Shown here: piece after piece, positions 1 to 6,372 of the stretch
Numbering within the stretch: the stretch's first letter is position 1
How the letters are laid out: every line of letters begins with the position of its first letter
Assembly: GCA_002390455.1 (NCBI GenBank)
Contig: DGPN01000046.1
Coordinates: 1-6,649, forward strand
Length of the DNA: 6,649 nucleotides
Direction of reading: 5' to 3'
Source of the DNA: Flavobacteriaceae bacterium UBA4439
GTDB taxonomy: Bacteria; Bacteroidota; Bacteroidia; Flavobacteriales; Flavobacteriaceae
Notes under the pieces: generated by a model
What the model saw: only the letters and a program-made list of their open reading frames with translations
What the model was told of the DNA's origin: nothing
The model's database searches: none
Made by a program: the position numbers and the translations under genes

Positions 1-1
1 A

Positions 2-1570
2 TTGGATGCCGCTTCTGTTGCCGATTTGATTTTGGTCAATTTAGACAATGATTTTCCTGGAATTCTTCTCAGCGGAGAAATCATTGCACTTGATTCTGCT
101 GAATCCCGAACCGTTACCACCTCCTATGAACTCCTGTCACCGCTGAGTGAAACAACCACTTCAACGACCCTTTTCATCCAGTTAAATGCCCAACCCAATG
201 CGGAAGTCATTATCAGTTTTATTGTTCCTGACCCCACGGAGGTTGGACTCGATAAAATCTTTTTGACCTTTACACCAGAGAACTGGGATCAGCCGCAAGC
301 CATAACCCTAGTGGGAATAGACGATTATCTTTTAGATGGTGATATATCCACAAAAGTGATATTCAACGTTGATCCTTCAACCACCGATCCAGATTATTTA
401 ACCGCCGATTACCTCACCCTTGATCTTATCAATCAAGACAATGATGTCGATCTTGACAATGACGGAATCCCAGAAAGGTTTGACAACTGCCCCCTGGACT
501 ATAATCCGGAGCAGGAAGATTTTGATGGGGATGGTATTGGAGATATTTGTGATCCCGATATTGATGGAGACGGGGTAACCAATGATCAAGAGACCATAGA
601 TCAAACAGATTCTTATGACAATTGTGATTTTCTGGACGCCAGTATCAGCTTGATCATTACTACTGCTCGGGACTGCGATCTCGATGGTGTAAGAGATGAT
701 ATCGATCTGGATGATGACAATGATGGAATTTTGGACACGGATGAAACCCAAGAAGATTTTGACCAAAATGGAATAGTCAACAGCAGAGATTTGGATAGTG
801 ATGGTGATGGATGTTATGATACCACCGAAGCTGGATTTCTAGACCCAGATCAAGACGGGATTTTGGGAAGTAGTCCTGTTGAGGTTGATGCTCTGGGAAA
901 AGTCACCTCAGCCATAGGCTATACCCCTGTTGCGGATCTTGACAATTCTGGACAATACGACTATTTGGAATTACCACTCAGCCCATCCATTACTCTACAA
1001 CCCCCATTGAAATTGGCAGTCATACCCAATCAACAGTCAACTTTGAGTATCGACTTAGACAACAGCGAAATGTTTGAAATTCAGTGGCAAATATTACAAG
1101 CTTCTGCTATGGACTGGCAAGATTTGGAAACTTCCGACTCCTTTACTGGGGTAAATTCAAAAAACCTGGTCTTACTCAACCCACAAGAATCATGGGTCGA
1201 TTCCAAGATCAGAGCTGCCATACGTTCAAAAAACTACCGTTGTGATTTCTCAAGTTCATCCCAAGAAACCCTGCTGATTTATCAATCCCTGTCCATACCC
1301 AATGCCTTTTCACCCGATAATGATGGGCAAAATGAAAATTGGGTCATTGAGGGATTGGGACAATTCCCCAACCACGAGCTGAGGGTATATTCCCGATGGG
1401 AGAACCTCGTTCTTAGAGAGGCTCCCTATCAAAATGATTGGAACGGAGAATTGAGGGCCTCTTCTTCCAGCTTAAATGATCAAAATTTACCAGAGGGTAC
1501 TTATTTTTACATTTTAGATCTGGGGAATGGTCAGTCTCCACTAAAAGGTTTTATATATTTGAAGAGATAA
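2..1570 (+). CDS. Secreted calcium-binding surface protein with type IX (type B, CHU_C) sorting domain, 3' part
   Basis: This is the C-terminal 522 residues of a larger secreted protein; the reading frame is open at the left window edge, so no true start is visible. Domains in order (residues of the visible part): the end of one surface module (1-17), then a complete module of about 130 residues (18-148). Both finish in the same L-x-N/Q-x-D-N-D pattern, so they look like tandem repeats. Next is an Asp-rich thrombospondin type 3-like stretch (148-320) with repeated DxDxDG calcium-binding loops and a canonical DNCP...GDxCD segment (161-184). An Ig-like region follows (about 328-428, QWQ at 361-363, a late cysteine at 414). 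The protein ends in a gliding-motility-type C-terminal domain (431-522) with NAFSPDNDG, RVYSRW and LPEGTYFY motifs. By family knowledge this last domain directs export through the type IX secretion system and surface attachment or release. The usual Trp-Gly of the domain is Trp-Glu here (466-467). Its role is probably adhesive or structural; the ligand is unknown. Confidence 0.9.
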   Translation: MDAASVADLILVNLDNDFPGILLSGEIIALDSAESRTVTTSYELLSPLSETTTSTTLFIQLNAQPNAEVIISFIVPDPTEVGLDKIFLTFTPENWDQPQAITLVGIDDYLLDGDISTKVIFNVDPSTTDPDYLTADYLTLDLINQDNDVDLDNDGIPERFDNCPLDYNPEQEDFDGDGIGDICDPDIDGDGVTNDQETIDQTDSYDNCDFLDASISLIITTARDCDLDGVRDDIDLDDDNDGILDTDETQEDFDQNGIVNSRDLDSDGDGCYDTTEAGFLDPDQDGILGSSPVEVDALGKVTSAIGYTPVADLDNSGQYDYLELPLSPSITLQPPLKLAVIPNQQSTLSIDLDNSEMFEIQWQILQASAMDWQDLETSDSFTGVNSKNLVLLNPQESWVDSKIRAAIRSKNYRCDFSSSSQETLLIYQSLSIPNAFSPDNDGQNENWVIEGLGQFPNHELRVYSRWENLVLREAPYQNDWNGELRASSSSLNDQNLPEGTYFYILDLGNGQSPLKGFIYLKR

Positions 1571-1591
1571 GCTCACGCTAGTGGTATTTTG

Positions 1592-1972
1592 ATGAAAAAT
1601 TATTTTTGGTTTGTTTGTTCGCTCGTTTGGGCGGGATTAATTGTCTTCTTAAGTTTTTTCAATCCCACCAGTGAAGGAGGTGAACTTTGGTTTGAAAATC
1701 AAGACAAGATTGGACATTTTGTTTTTTATGCAGTATTGAGTATGCTCCTTATCAAGTCTTTTTCCAAAGAAATCTCAATCCAAAAACCCATGAATACAGG
1801 GGCTTTGATTAGTCTTGTTTTTGGGGTGCTAATTGAGTTGGGGCAACATTTTTTTACGGACGATCGTGTTGGGGATTTAATAGATGTACTGGCCAATGGA
1901 TCGGGGATACTCTTGATGGTTGTTTTGATCAAGACCTTTCCAAAATATTTTCGCTACAAATCAATGGTTTAA
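1592..1972 (+). CDS. VanZ-like family small membrane protein
   Basis: This 126-residue membrane protein matches the VanZ-like pattern. Hydrophobic segments lie at about residues 4-22, 42-55, 68-84 and 100-114. Conserved polar residues sit between them: DKIGHF (38-43), IELGQ (81-85) and DRVGDLIDVLAN (91-102). The family is named after VanZ of enterococcal teicoplanin resistance, but most members are of unknown function and are not resistance proteins. I chose the ATG at 1592; an in-frame TTG directly before it (1589) would add one residue and is unlikely. No Shine-Dalgarno sequence is visible. The gene starts 21 bases after the T9SS protein and ends 2 bases before the epimerase, so it is probably co-transcribed with the latter. 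Whether it takes part in cell-wall dipeptide metabolism is only a guess from position. Confidence 0.82.
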   Translation: MKNYFWFVCSLVWAGLIVFLSFFNPTSEGGELWFENQDKIGHFVFYAVLSMLLIKSFSKEISIQKPMNTGALISLVFGVLIELGQHFFTDDRVGDLIDVLANGSGILLMVVLIKTFPKYFRYKSMV

Positions 1973-1974
1973 TA

Positions 1975-3024
1975 ATGGAGATTAAATTTCATAAAGTATT
2001 ACTCAAAAAAAGATTCCCCTTGGCGATCAGTCGGGGAGTTAGGGGAGATTCCTACAATCTTTTTTTGTCCTACGAAAAGGATGGATTGGTAGGTTGGGGC
2101 GAAGCTGCCCCTGGCAAAAATGAAAAAGCCGAAACGGTTGAGCAAATGCAAGATCAACTCACCACCTTTATTGAAGAGGGAATAGAATCCAGTAACACAG
2201 AATCGTTCAATGATATGGACAAACAAACTGGAATTGCTCCCTGTAGCTATGCGGCTTTGGACATTGCCATTTGGGACTGGAAGGCCAAAAAAGCACAATT
2301 GCCTTTGCATCAATTGCTTCAACTCCCACGACCCCAAGTCCCCACTTCTCTTACCCTTGGGATCATTCCTCCCGATCAGGTCAAAGAAAGAATTCGGCTG
2401 ATGCTCAAAAATACCTCGGCAAAAGCCCTTAAAATAAAACTCGGCTCCCCACAGGGAATTGAGGCCGATCAACAAATGTTTGCTCAAGTAATCGAAAGTA
2501 CTCAAGAATCCCAACTCAAAATCAGGGTAGATGCCAACGGGGGCTGGTCCACCCAAGACGCCATTTATATGATGAAATGGTTGGCCGATAGGGGAGTGGA
2601 ATACATCGAACAACCCTTGGAGGAAGGGCAGGAGTCTGAGCTTCAATATCTTTATCCCAACCGACCACTTCCCATTTACATTGACGAATCGTGTCGATAT
2701 GCCGATGATGTTGGCAAATGGGCCGATCATATTGATGGGGTAAATATGAAATTGATGAAATGTGGAGGAATTACCGAAGCCCTTCACATCATTCAAAATG
2801 CTAAAAAATACGGACTTAAAACCATGATCGGTTGCATGAGCGAATCCTCGGTTTCCATCGCCGCTGCAGCCGCCCTCTCTGGGGGGATCGATCATATAGA
2901 TTTGGATTCTCATTACAACCTGGCTCCCGATCCTGCCACAGGAGTCCATTTGGTTGATGGCGTAACGCTTCCCGATTTTATCCCCGGTCATGGAGGAATT
3001 CTAAAACCCCAATATCATGCTTAA
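1975..3024 (+). CDS. Dipeptide epimerase / DgcA-type racemase of the enolase superfamily
   Basis: This 349-residue protein has the length and full motif set of the muconate-lactonizing subgroup of the enolase superfamily, in which a metal-bound enolate is formed by removing an alpha proton. Visible are the N-terminal capping domain with ISRG (18-21) and GWGEAAP (40-46), the KxK motif (K153, K155), the metal ligands D186 (RVDANGG), E212 (IEQP) and D237 (IDES), and the opposite-face lysine in the MKLMKCGG segment (K259 most likely, K262 close by). An Asp-x-Asp pair (D309, D311) follows the last strands; in known dipeptide epimerases such a pair binds the substrate's free ammonium group. Family options are L-Ala-D/L-Glu epimerase, D-Ala-D-Ala epimerase (reported from Cytophaga), or N-acetyl-D-glutamate racemase (DgcA) because of the adjacent DgcN-type gene. 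The enzyme class is secure and the substrate is not. It starts 2 bases after the VanZ-like gene and overlaps the next gene by 8 bases. A cytoplasmic enzyme; no signal peptide. Confidence 0.93.
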   Translation: MEIKFHKVLLKKRFPLAISRGVRGDSYNLFLSYEKDGLVGWGEAAPGKNEKAETVEQMQDQLTTFIEEGIESSNTESFNDMDKQTGIAPCSYAALDIAIWDWKAKKAQLPLHQLLQLPRPQVPTSLTLGIIPPDQVKERIRLMLKNTSAKALKIKLGSPQGIEADQQMFAQVIESTQESQLKIRVDANGGWSTQDAIYMMKWLADRGVEYIEQPLEEGQESELQYLYPNRPLPIYIDESCRYADDVGKWADHIDGVNMKLMKCGGITEALHIIQNAKKYGLKTMIGCMSESSVSIAAAAALSGGIDHIDLDSHYNLAPDPATGVHLVDGVTLPDFIPGHGGILKPQYHA

Positions 3025-4048
3025 ACCTCAACAAAAAATTGTCCTTTATATGGAGGGCTTTATGCACAGCGATTATGGTAAAATGGGATTGGGCGCAGCT
3101 CGCTACCTTCAAAATCCCATCGTTGGCATCATCGACTCCCAAAATGCAGGGAGCAACATCAATAAAGAACACCCCATTGACAGAGACATCCCCATCTTTG
3201 AAAAACTAGATCAAGTCATTGACCGCGGCGCCGAAGTGCTTTTGTTGGGAATTGCCCCTTCTGGAGGAAGAATTCCCGACACTTGGCTACCCTTGATTGA
3301 AGAGGCTTTGGGAAATGGGCTAAGCATCATCAATGGTCTTCACGACACCCTCGCCCAGCGATTCGCTCAGCACATCCGTGATTCCAAACAATGGATATGG
3401 GACGTAAGGGTTCCTCAATTTACTCCCGAAATCGCCTCTGCCCGGGCGGCACAATTGACCAACAAACGCCTCTTGATGATTGGAACCGATATGGCCTGTG
3501 GTAAGATGACCGCAGGTTTGGAAATTTATCGTTGGGCCAAAGAAAATCATATCGATACTGGTTTTGTTGCGACAGGACAAATTGGAATTACGGTGATGGG
3601 AAGCGGCATTCCACTCGATGCCCTCAAGGTAGATCATGCCTGTGGTGCAGTAGAACAAATGGTTTTAAACCAAAAAAACCACGATTTGGTGGTGATCGAA
3701 GGACAAGGATCTCTCTTACACCCTGGCAGTACGGCCACCCTTCCTTTGATGAGAGGCAGTTGTCCCACCCATATGATTTTGTGCCATAGGGCCGATAAGA
3801 CCACTCTTAGGCATCCAGAATCCATTAATATTCCTCCGCTTGCTGATTTTATTGCCCTTAATGAAACATTAGCCTCAGTAGGAGGAACCTATGGCTCACC
3901 CAAGGTGATGGGGATCGCTCTCAACACGGCGAAGCTGTCAGAGAAAGAAGCCCAAGAGTACATTTATCATTTGGAAAGTGAGTTGGAAATCCCCGTTACA
4001 GATGTTATTCGTTTTGGGGTAGAAAAATTGGTTAAAGATTGGCTCTAA
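3017..4048 (+). CDS. DUF1611 family protein (DgcN-type N-acetyltransferase candidate)
   Basis: This 343-residue cytoplasmic protein matches the DUF1611 (COG3367) family in length and layout. The N-terminal Rossmann-like part (residues 6-130) starts with strand KIVLYMEG and includes VGIIDSQNAG (36-45) and GIAPSGGRIP (78-87). The C-terminal P-loop-like part begins with IGTDMACGKMTA (155-166; G162-K163 form the nucleotide-type loop) and continues with TGQIGI (186-191), VIEGQGSLLHP (226-236) and CHRAD (256-260). Family members named DgcN are reported to N-acetylate D-glutamate, with the partner racemase DgcA converting the product to N-acetyl-L-glutamate; most of the family remains untested. The start overlaps the epimerase by 8 bases, implying translational coupling. 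An ATG at 3062 has a better-placed GGAGGG before it (3053-3058), but starting there would delete the conserved first strand, so 3017 is preferred. It ends one base before the stop codon of the opposing YkuK-like gene. Confidence 0.88.
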   Translation: MLKPQQKIVLYMEGFMHSDYGKMGLGAARYLQNPIVGIIDSQNAGSNINKEHPIDRDIPIFEKLDQVIDRGAEVLLLGIAPSGGRIPDTWLPLIEEALGNGLSIINGLHDTLAQRFAQHIRDSKQWIWDVRVPQFTPEIASARAAQLTNKRLLMIGTDMACGKMTAGLEIYRWAKENHIDTGFVATGQIGITVMGSGIPLDALKVDHACGAVEQMVLNQKNHDLVVIEGQGSLLHPGSTATLPLMRGSCPTHMILCHRADKTTLRHPESINIPPLADFIALNETLASVGGTYGSPKVMGIALNTAKLSEKEAQEYIYHLESELEIPVTDVIRFGVEKLVKDWL

Positions 4049-4049
4049 T

Positions 4050-4499
4050 CTATTTGCAGTGATAATCCGCTGCTCGGGTCGCAATTTGGTTGTTAGGTTT
4101 TACATTGACTTTATAGCCCAAGGAATTGGCCCACCCTTTGGTGGCGGAGATTAATTTGTTGGATTTAAAATTCTCGTCGCTGTTGTAGTCCATATCAATT
4201 TCAACCCTTACACTCACCTGATGGGTCAGCCATTCGGCCACATCAATGCTCATTTCTGCTTCTTGCCACAATCGGGTCCACATATCTTTAATCAAGGCTT
4301 CCTCCTTTTTACTCAATATGTAGTGTACCCCCCTGCTGCCAAAGCGGTAGGCGATGACCGTAGCGTATTTGGTTGATTTGCCTACATTTTGGGAGTCAGA
4401 CCCAATATGCATTTGAACATTGGGGTGTTCTTTGAGAATATTCAGAGTATGCTGAATGGGATCGATCCTCTGTCCGTGAATGTCTTTGAATATCCTCAT
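4050..4499 (-). CDS. RNase H-like YkuK family protein (DUF458)
   Basis: This 149-residue protein resembles the YkuK/DUF458 family, which has an RNase H fold. The first strand ends in HIGSDSQN (31-38), with D35 at the usual position of the first catalytic aspartate. Further acidic residues that could complete a metal site are E80, D102 or D104 (EIDMDYN, 100-106) and D145 near the C-terminus (AADYHC). The length is normal for the family. Nuclease activity is expected from the fold but I know of no firmly established biological role. It has no signal peptide and should be cytoplasmic. The gene is convergent with the DUF1611 gene, with a single base between the two stop codons, and divergent from the ABA4-like gene across a 61-base region containing a dyad whose left arm abuts its start codon. 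Confidence 0.83.
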   Translation of the reverse strand: MRIFKDIHGQRIDPIQHTLNILKEHPNVQMHIGSDSQNVGKSTKYATVIAYRFGSRGVHYILSKKEEALIKDMWTRLWQEAEMSIDVAEWLTHQVSVRVEIDMDYNSDENFKSNKLISATKGWANSLGYKVNVKPNNQIATRAADYHCK

Positions 4500-4547
4500 A
4501 AATAAAACCCTAAGATAGCGAAGCCATCTAAAAAAATGGTTTTATTT
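4500..4547. repeat. Dyad in divergent promoter region
   Basis: A perfect 10-base inverted repeat, AAATAAAACC (4500-4509) and GGTTTTATTT (4538-4547), flanks a second imperfect dyad of 7 bases with one mismatch (4513-4519 and 4523-4529, loop GAA). Together they can form a long, interrupted hairpin. It lies between two divergent genes, so it does not end either one. It could be a regulator binding site or a structured 5' leader; the left arm directly precedes the YkuK-like start codon, so folding in that transcript would bury the translation start. The symmetry is read directly from the sequence; function is inferred. Confidence 0.45.
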
Positions 4548-4550
4548 TTG
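4543..4550 (+). promoter_or_regulatory. Possible Bacteroidota -7 promoter element for the ABA4-like gene
   Basis: TATTTTTG fits the Bacteroidota -7 consensus TAnnTTTG and sits 10 bases upstream of the ATG at 4561, implying a very short leader. It overlaps the right arm of the dyad at 4538-4547, which would let a bound regulator block it. No TTG -33 element is seen at the expected spacing, and the region is AT-rich, so a chance match is possible. Confidence 0.3.
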
Positions 4551-4560
4551 AGATAAGAAT

Positions 4561-4998
4561 ATGTTGTACGAGACCATTTTTAATCTTTTTAACTCAGGGA
4601 TTTTATTTTTTTGGTTGCTCCTTTTGGTTTTCCCCAAAAAGGGCTTTACCCAAAAGATTATAGACTACCCTTGGGTTCCTCTGGTAATTGCTATGGGCTA
4701 TGTTTATTTTCTGACGAGTACTACCGGAACTTTTTCAGCCGATTTTTCCTCCTTGGAGGGATTGACACAAATGTTTCAAAATGCCAACCCCCGTGGGGTG
4801 GCCGCAGGATGGCTCCATTATTTAGCCTTCGATTTTTGGGTGGGTTGTTGGATGCTCAAAAACAGCCAAGAAAAAGGGATAAAGCACCTTTGGATGATTT
4901 TACCCATGCTTTCTACTTTTATGTTGGGGCCAGTAGGAATATTGCTTTATACTGTCGTGCTTTTGATCCAAAAAAAATTATTTACTAAATCCTTATGA
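4561..4998 (+). CDS. ABA4-like (DUF4281) family membrane protein
   Basis: This 145-residue protein has about four hydrophobic segments (residues 8-24, 38-52, 83-98 and 110-136) and the signature of the ABA4-like/DUF4281 family: GWLHYLAFDFWVG (83-95) followed by P115 and the GPVGILLY segment (123-130). In plants, ABA4 is needed to make neoxanthin from violaxanthin; bacterial relatives have no agreed function, though a carotenoid or other lipid-related membrane role is plausible in pigmented Bacteroidota. The ATG at 4561 gives the normal family N-terminus; no Shine-Dalgarno sequence precedes it. Its stop overlaps the next gene's start in ATGA (4995-4998), so the two are probably translationally coupled. 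No carotenoid biosynthesis gene is present in the window. Confidence 0.83.
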   Translation: MLYETIFNLFNSGILFFWLLLLVFPKKGFTQKIIDYPWVPLVIAMGYVYFLTSTTGTFSADFSSLEGLTQMFQNANPRGVAAGWLHYLAFDFWVGCWMLKNSQEKGIKHLWMILPMLSTFMLGPVGILLYTVVLLIQKKLFTKSL

Positions 4999-5195
4999 CC
5001 AATTCTTTTTTATTCTTCTCTTTGGCTCTGGGGGTCGCAACAGGTGCTTTGGGAGGTTATATTGCCGAAAAAAAGGGAAGTACCCAACGTTTTGGCTTCA
5101 TCATTGGTTTTCTTTTTGGGTTTATTGGGGTTTTTGGTTTGCTGCTCATGGCCAAAAAACCGCCAAACGACCAACTTTCTGATGGATCAGAATAA
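4995..5195 (+). CDS. Small two-helix membrane protein, unknown function
   Basis: This 66-residue protein has two hydrophobic segments (residues 4-24 and 32-52) separated by a short basic loop (EKKGSTQR, 25-32), with a charged, proline-containing tail. The small glycine-rich helices and the basic loop recall small membrane proteins of the YeaQ/GlsB kind, but I cannot assign it to a family with confidence. It begins inside the stop codon of the ABA4-like gene (ATGA), which supports it as a real, co-translated gene and suggests a shared role or complex. It ends 8 bases before the stop of the opposing membrane-protein gene. Confidence 0.72.
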   Translation: MTNSFLFFSLALGVATGALGGYIAEKKGSTQRFGFIIGFLFGFIGVFGLLLMAKKPPNDQLSDGSE

Positions 5196-5203
5196 AGAAT
5201 AAG

Positions 5204-5434
5204 TCAAAACAAACTTTTCCAGATAAAATGCCCCAATAGGGCACTTCCTCCGAGCGTCAAAGGATAAAAAACAAAAAGCCATAAGCCGTCTTTTAAACTT
5301 AAGCTTTGTCCATTACCCATACCTTCCAAAAAAGCATACCAAGTTTTGAGTCCCAATTGCTCCGCCAAAAAATTAGCCACAATGGCAACAATCAAAATCA
5401 CCAATCCGGCTACATATAATTTAATTAATTCCAT
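5204..5434 (-). CDS. Small membrane protein, unknown function
   Basis: This 76-residue protein has two clear hydrophobic segments, residues 5-24 and about 50-72, joined by a loop with a short amphipathic stretch (LGLKTWYAFLEG, 27-38). The layout resembles small conserved membrane proteins I have seen in Bacteroidota, but I do not recognise a characterised family. The start at 5434 gives a membrane-inserting N-terminus without a signal-peptide cleavage site. The gene is convergent with the 66-residue membrane protein (8 bases between stops) and divergent from the 56-residue membrane protein (27 bases between starts), so both would have to share a very compact promoter region. Confidence 0.68.
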   Translation of the reverse strand: MELIKLYVAGLVILIVAIVANFLAEQLGLKTWYAFLEGMGNGQSLSLKDGLWLFVFYPLTLGGSALLGHFIWKSLF

Positions 5435-5461
5435 AAATTCATTTAATTTGTATTTAAGCTA

Positions 5462-5632
5462 ATGGCCATGAAATTCAGAACACTTGTCAAACTCTTTCTC
5501 ATACTGCTGTCTTTGGGCTGTTTTTATGTAGTTTATCTGATGTATTCCAAATTATCTTTTATCGACACTCCCTATCTGTATGGAGGGATCATACTGTTGT
5601 CGATTGGACTTTTACTCCCTCGTAAAAAATAA
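5462..5632 (+). CDS. 56-residue small membrane protein, unknown function
   Basis: A short open frame runs from the ATG at 5462 to a TAA at 5630-5632 and encodes 56 residues. It begins with a basic stretch (MAMKFRTLVK), then has a hydrophobic helix at about residues 8-27, a short polar link with IDTPYLYGG (34-42), a second hydrophobic segment (43-52), and a basic end (PRKK). This positive-helix-loop-helix-positive layout is typical of a real two-helix inner membrane protein, not of random sequence. An alternative start two codons later (5468) would give 54 residues. The gene fills the only space between the neighbours, ending 3 bases before the stop of the opposing secreted-protein gene. A near-match to a -7 element lies just upstream (TAATTTG, 5444-5450, one base shorter than consensus). 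No known family is recognised. Confidence 0.6.
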   Translation: MAMKFRTLVKLFLILLSLGCFYVVYLMYSKLSFIDTPYLYGGIILLSIGLLLPRKK

Positions 5633-5635
5633 CTT

Positions 5636-6355
5636 TTATTCTTTGATAAGAATATAGGTGGCCTTAACCCCTGTGGCCAAATTCCATTGGTTGGCAGCGG
5701 TCATCTCTCCATTTTCGTCAAATACCCTTACCTCGGCAGTATTGGGGCCCGAAGTCCCTTGGTTAAGGGCGACAAAATCAATTTTATTAAAACCGGGGAC
5801 CAGTTCAACAGTCAAGCCAACAAATCGCTCTACCAGTAATACATTGGGCTGAATTACTTGATCGTTGTGGAGAATTCTTACACGATCCCCATCGGGATAT
5901 TCGTGATCTCTGAAAATAATCCGAGCCAGATTGCCTTCCATTCTATAATCTCCCATGTATTGATTGGTTCTGTATTTTTTGGGATCTTTTCCTGCTTCTA
6001 CCCCTTTGCCTTGGAGTTTAGAAAGATAAATATCCCCTGGATTGAGGAATTTCTCTTGTTCTTCCATATTCATTTTAGCGCCTTTATCGTCGAGTTTGGG
6101 ATCGGTAATGTCCAAAGGATTTTCCATAAAATTTCCCTTTAAATAGGGGCTTTCCTCTTGTGGAGGTTGGAAAAACGGATTGGAGTCATCATTAGTGTTG
6201 GATGGAAAACTAAAAGAGGAATTGTTATTTTCGACTTGTCCGTTGGCCAATTGAAATCCAAAGATCAATCCGAGCCAAAGGGCCGCAAAAAAGAGCCTCA
6301 ATTTCCTAGAAAAAAAGGAGTGCCTTAAGCGAAGAAGGTAACATTTCAATTGCAT
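5636..6355 (-). CDS. Secreted protein of a Bacteroidota-associated family, unknown function
   Basis: This 239-residue protein starts with a basic region (residues 9-20) and a hydrophobic core (20-36), with a plausible signal peptidase I site after ALANG-like residues A37-N38-G39, giving a mature protein starting at Q40. There is no lipobox cysteine. A low-complexity Asn/Ser/Pro-rich linker follows (42-72), then a charged middle region (80-130). The C-terminal part (142-239) looks beta-rich and strongly patterned: IIFRDHEYPDGDRVRI (146-161), NDQVIQ (164-169), ALNQGTSGPNTAEVRV (196-211) and WNLATGVKATYIL (224-236). I associate this conserved C-terminal block with secreted or periplasmic Bacteroidota proteins of unknown role; I know of no experimental function. 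The start at 6355 gives a rather long n-region; no better internal ATG exists before the hydrophobic core. Divergent from the symporter gene. Confidence 0.8.
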   Translation of the reverse strand: MQLKCYLLRLRHSFFSRKLRLFFAALWLGLIFGFQLANGQVENNNSSFSFPSNTNDDSNPFFQPPQEESPYLKGNFMENPLDITDPKLDDKGAKMNMEEQEKFLNPGDIYLSKLQGKGVEAGKDPKKYRTNQYMGDYRMEGNLARIIFRDHEYPDGDRVRILHNDQVIQPNVLLVERFVGLTVELVPGFNKIDFVALNQGTSGPNTAEVRVFDENGEMTAANQWNLATGVKATYILIKE

Positions 6356-6372
6356 GAAGCCAATCTCTTTTG

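Noticed and set aside
398..766. Minus-strand open frame of 122 codons rich in isoleucine and valine
   Set aside because: It is the antisense of the Asp-rich repeats: GAT and GAC codons read backward as ATC and GTC, which avoids stops.
1592..1972. Glycopeptide resistance gene (vanZ)
   Set aside because: The protein only shares the broad VanZ-like fold; no vanH, vanA or vanX partners are present, and such proteins are common in bacteria with no resistance.
1999..2991. Long open frame (330 codons) on the minus strand opposite the epimerase
   Set aside because: It lies wholly antisense to a gene with a complete set of enolase-superfamily motifs, and its translation shows no recognisable domain; it is a shadow of the plus-strand codon use.
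3320..3825. Several short frames on both strands within the DUF1611 gene
   Set aside because: All overlap the conserved P-loop part of DUF1611 in other frames, and none has a recognisable motif.
4036..4051. Hairpin at the DUF1611/YkuK junction as a terminator
   Set aside because: The stem is only 5 base pairs, AT-rich and without a following U-tract, so it is too weak to call.
4611..4988. Plus-strand open frame of 125 codons inside the ABA4-like gene
   Set aside because: It is out of frame with the DUF4281 signature and has no membrane or domain pattern of its own.
5858..6142. Plus-strand open frame of 94 codons opposite the secreted protein
   Set aside because: It is antisense to the gene with a signal peptide and conserved C-terminal motifs, with no supporting features.
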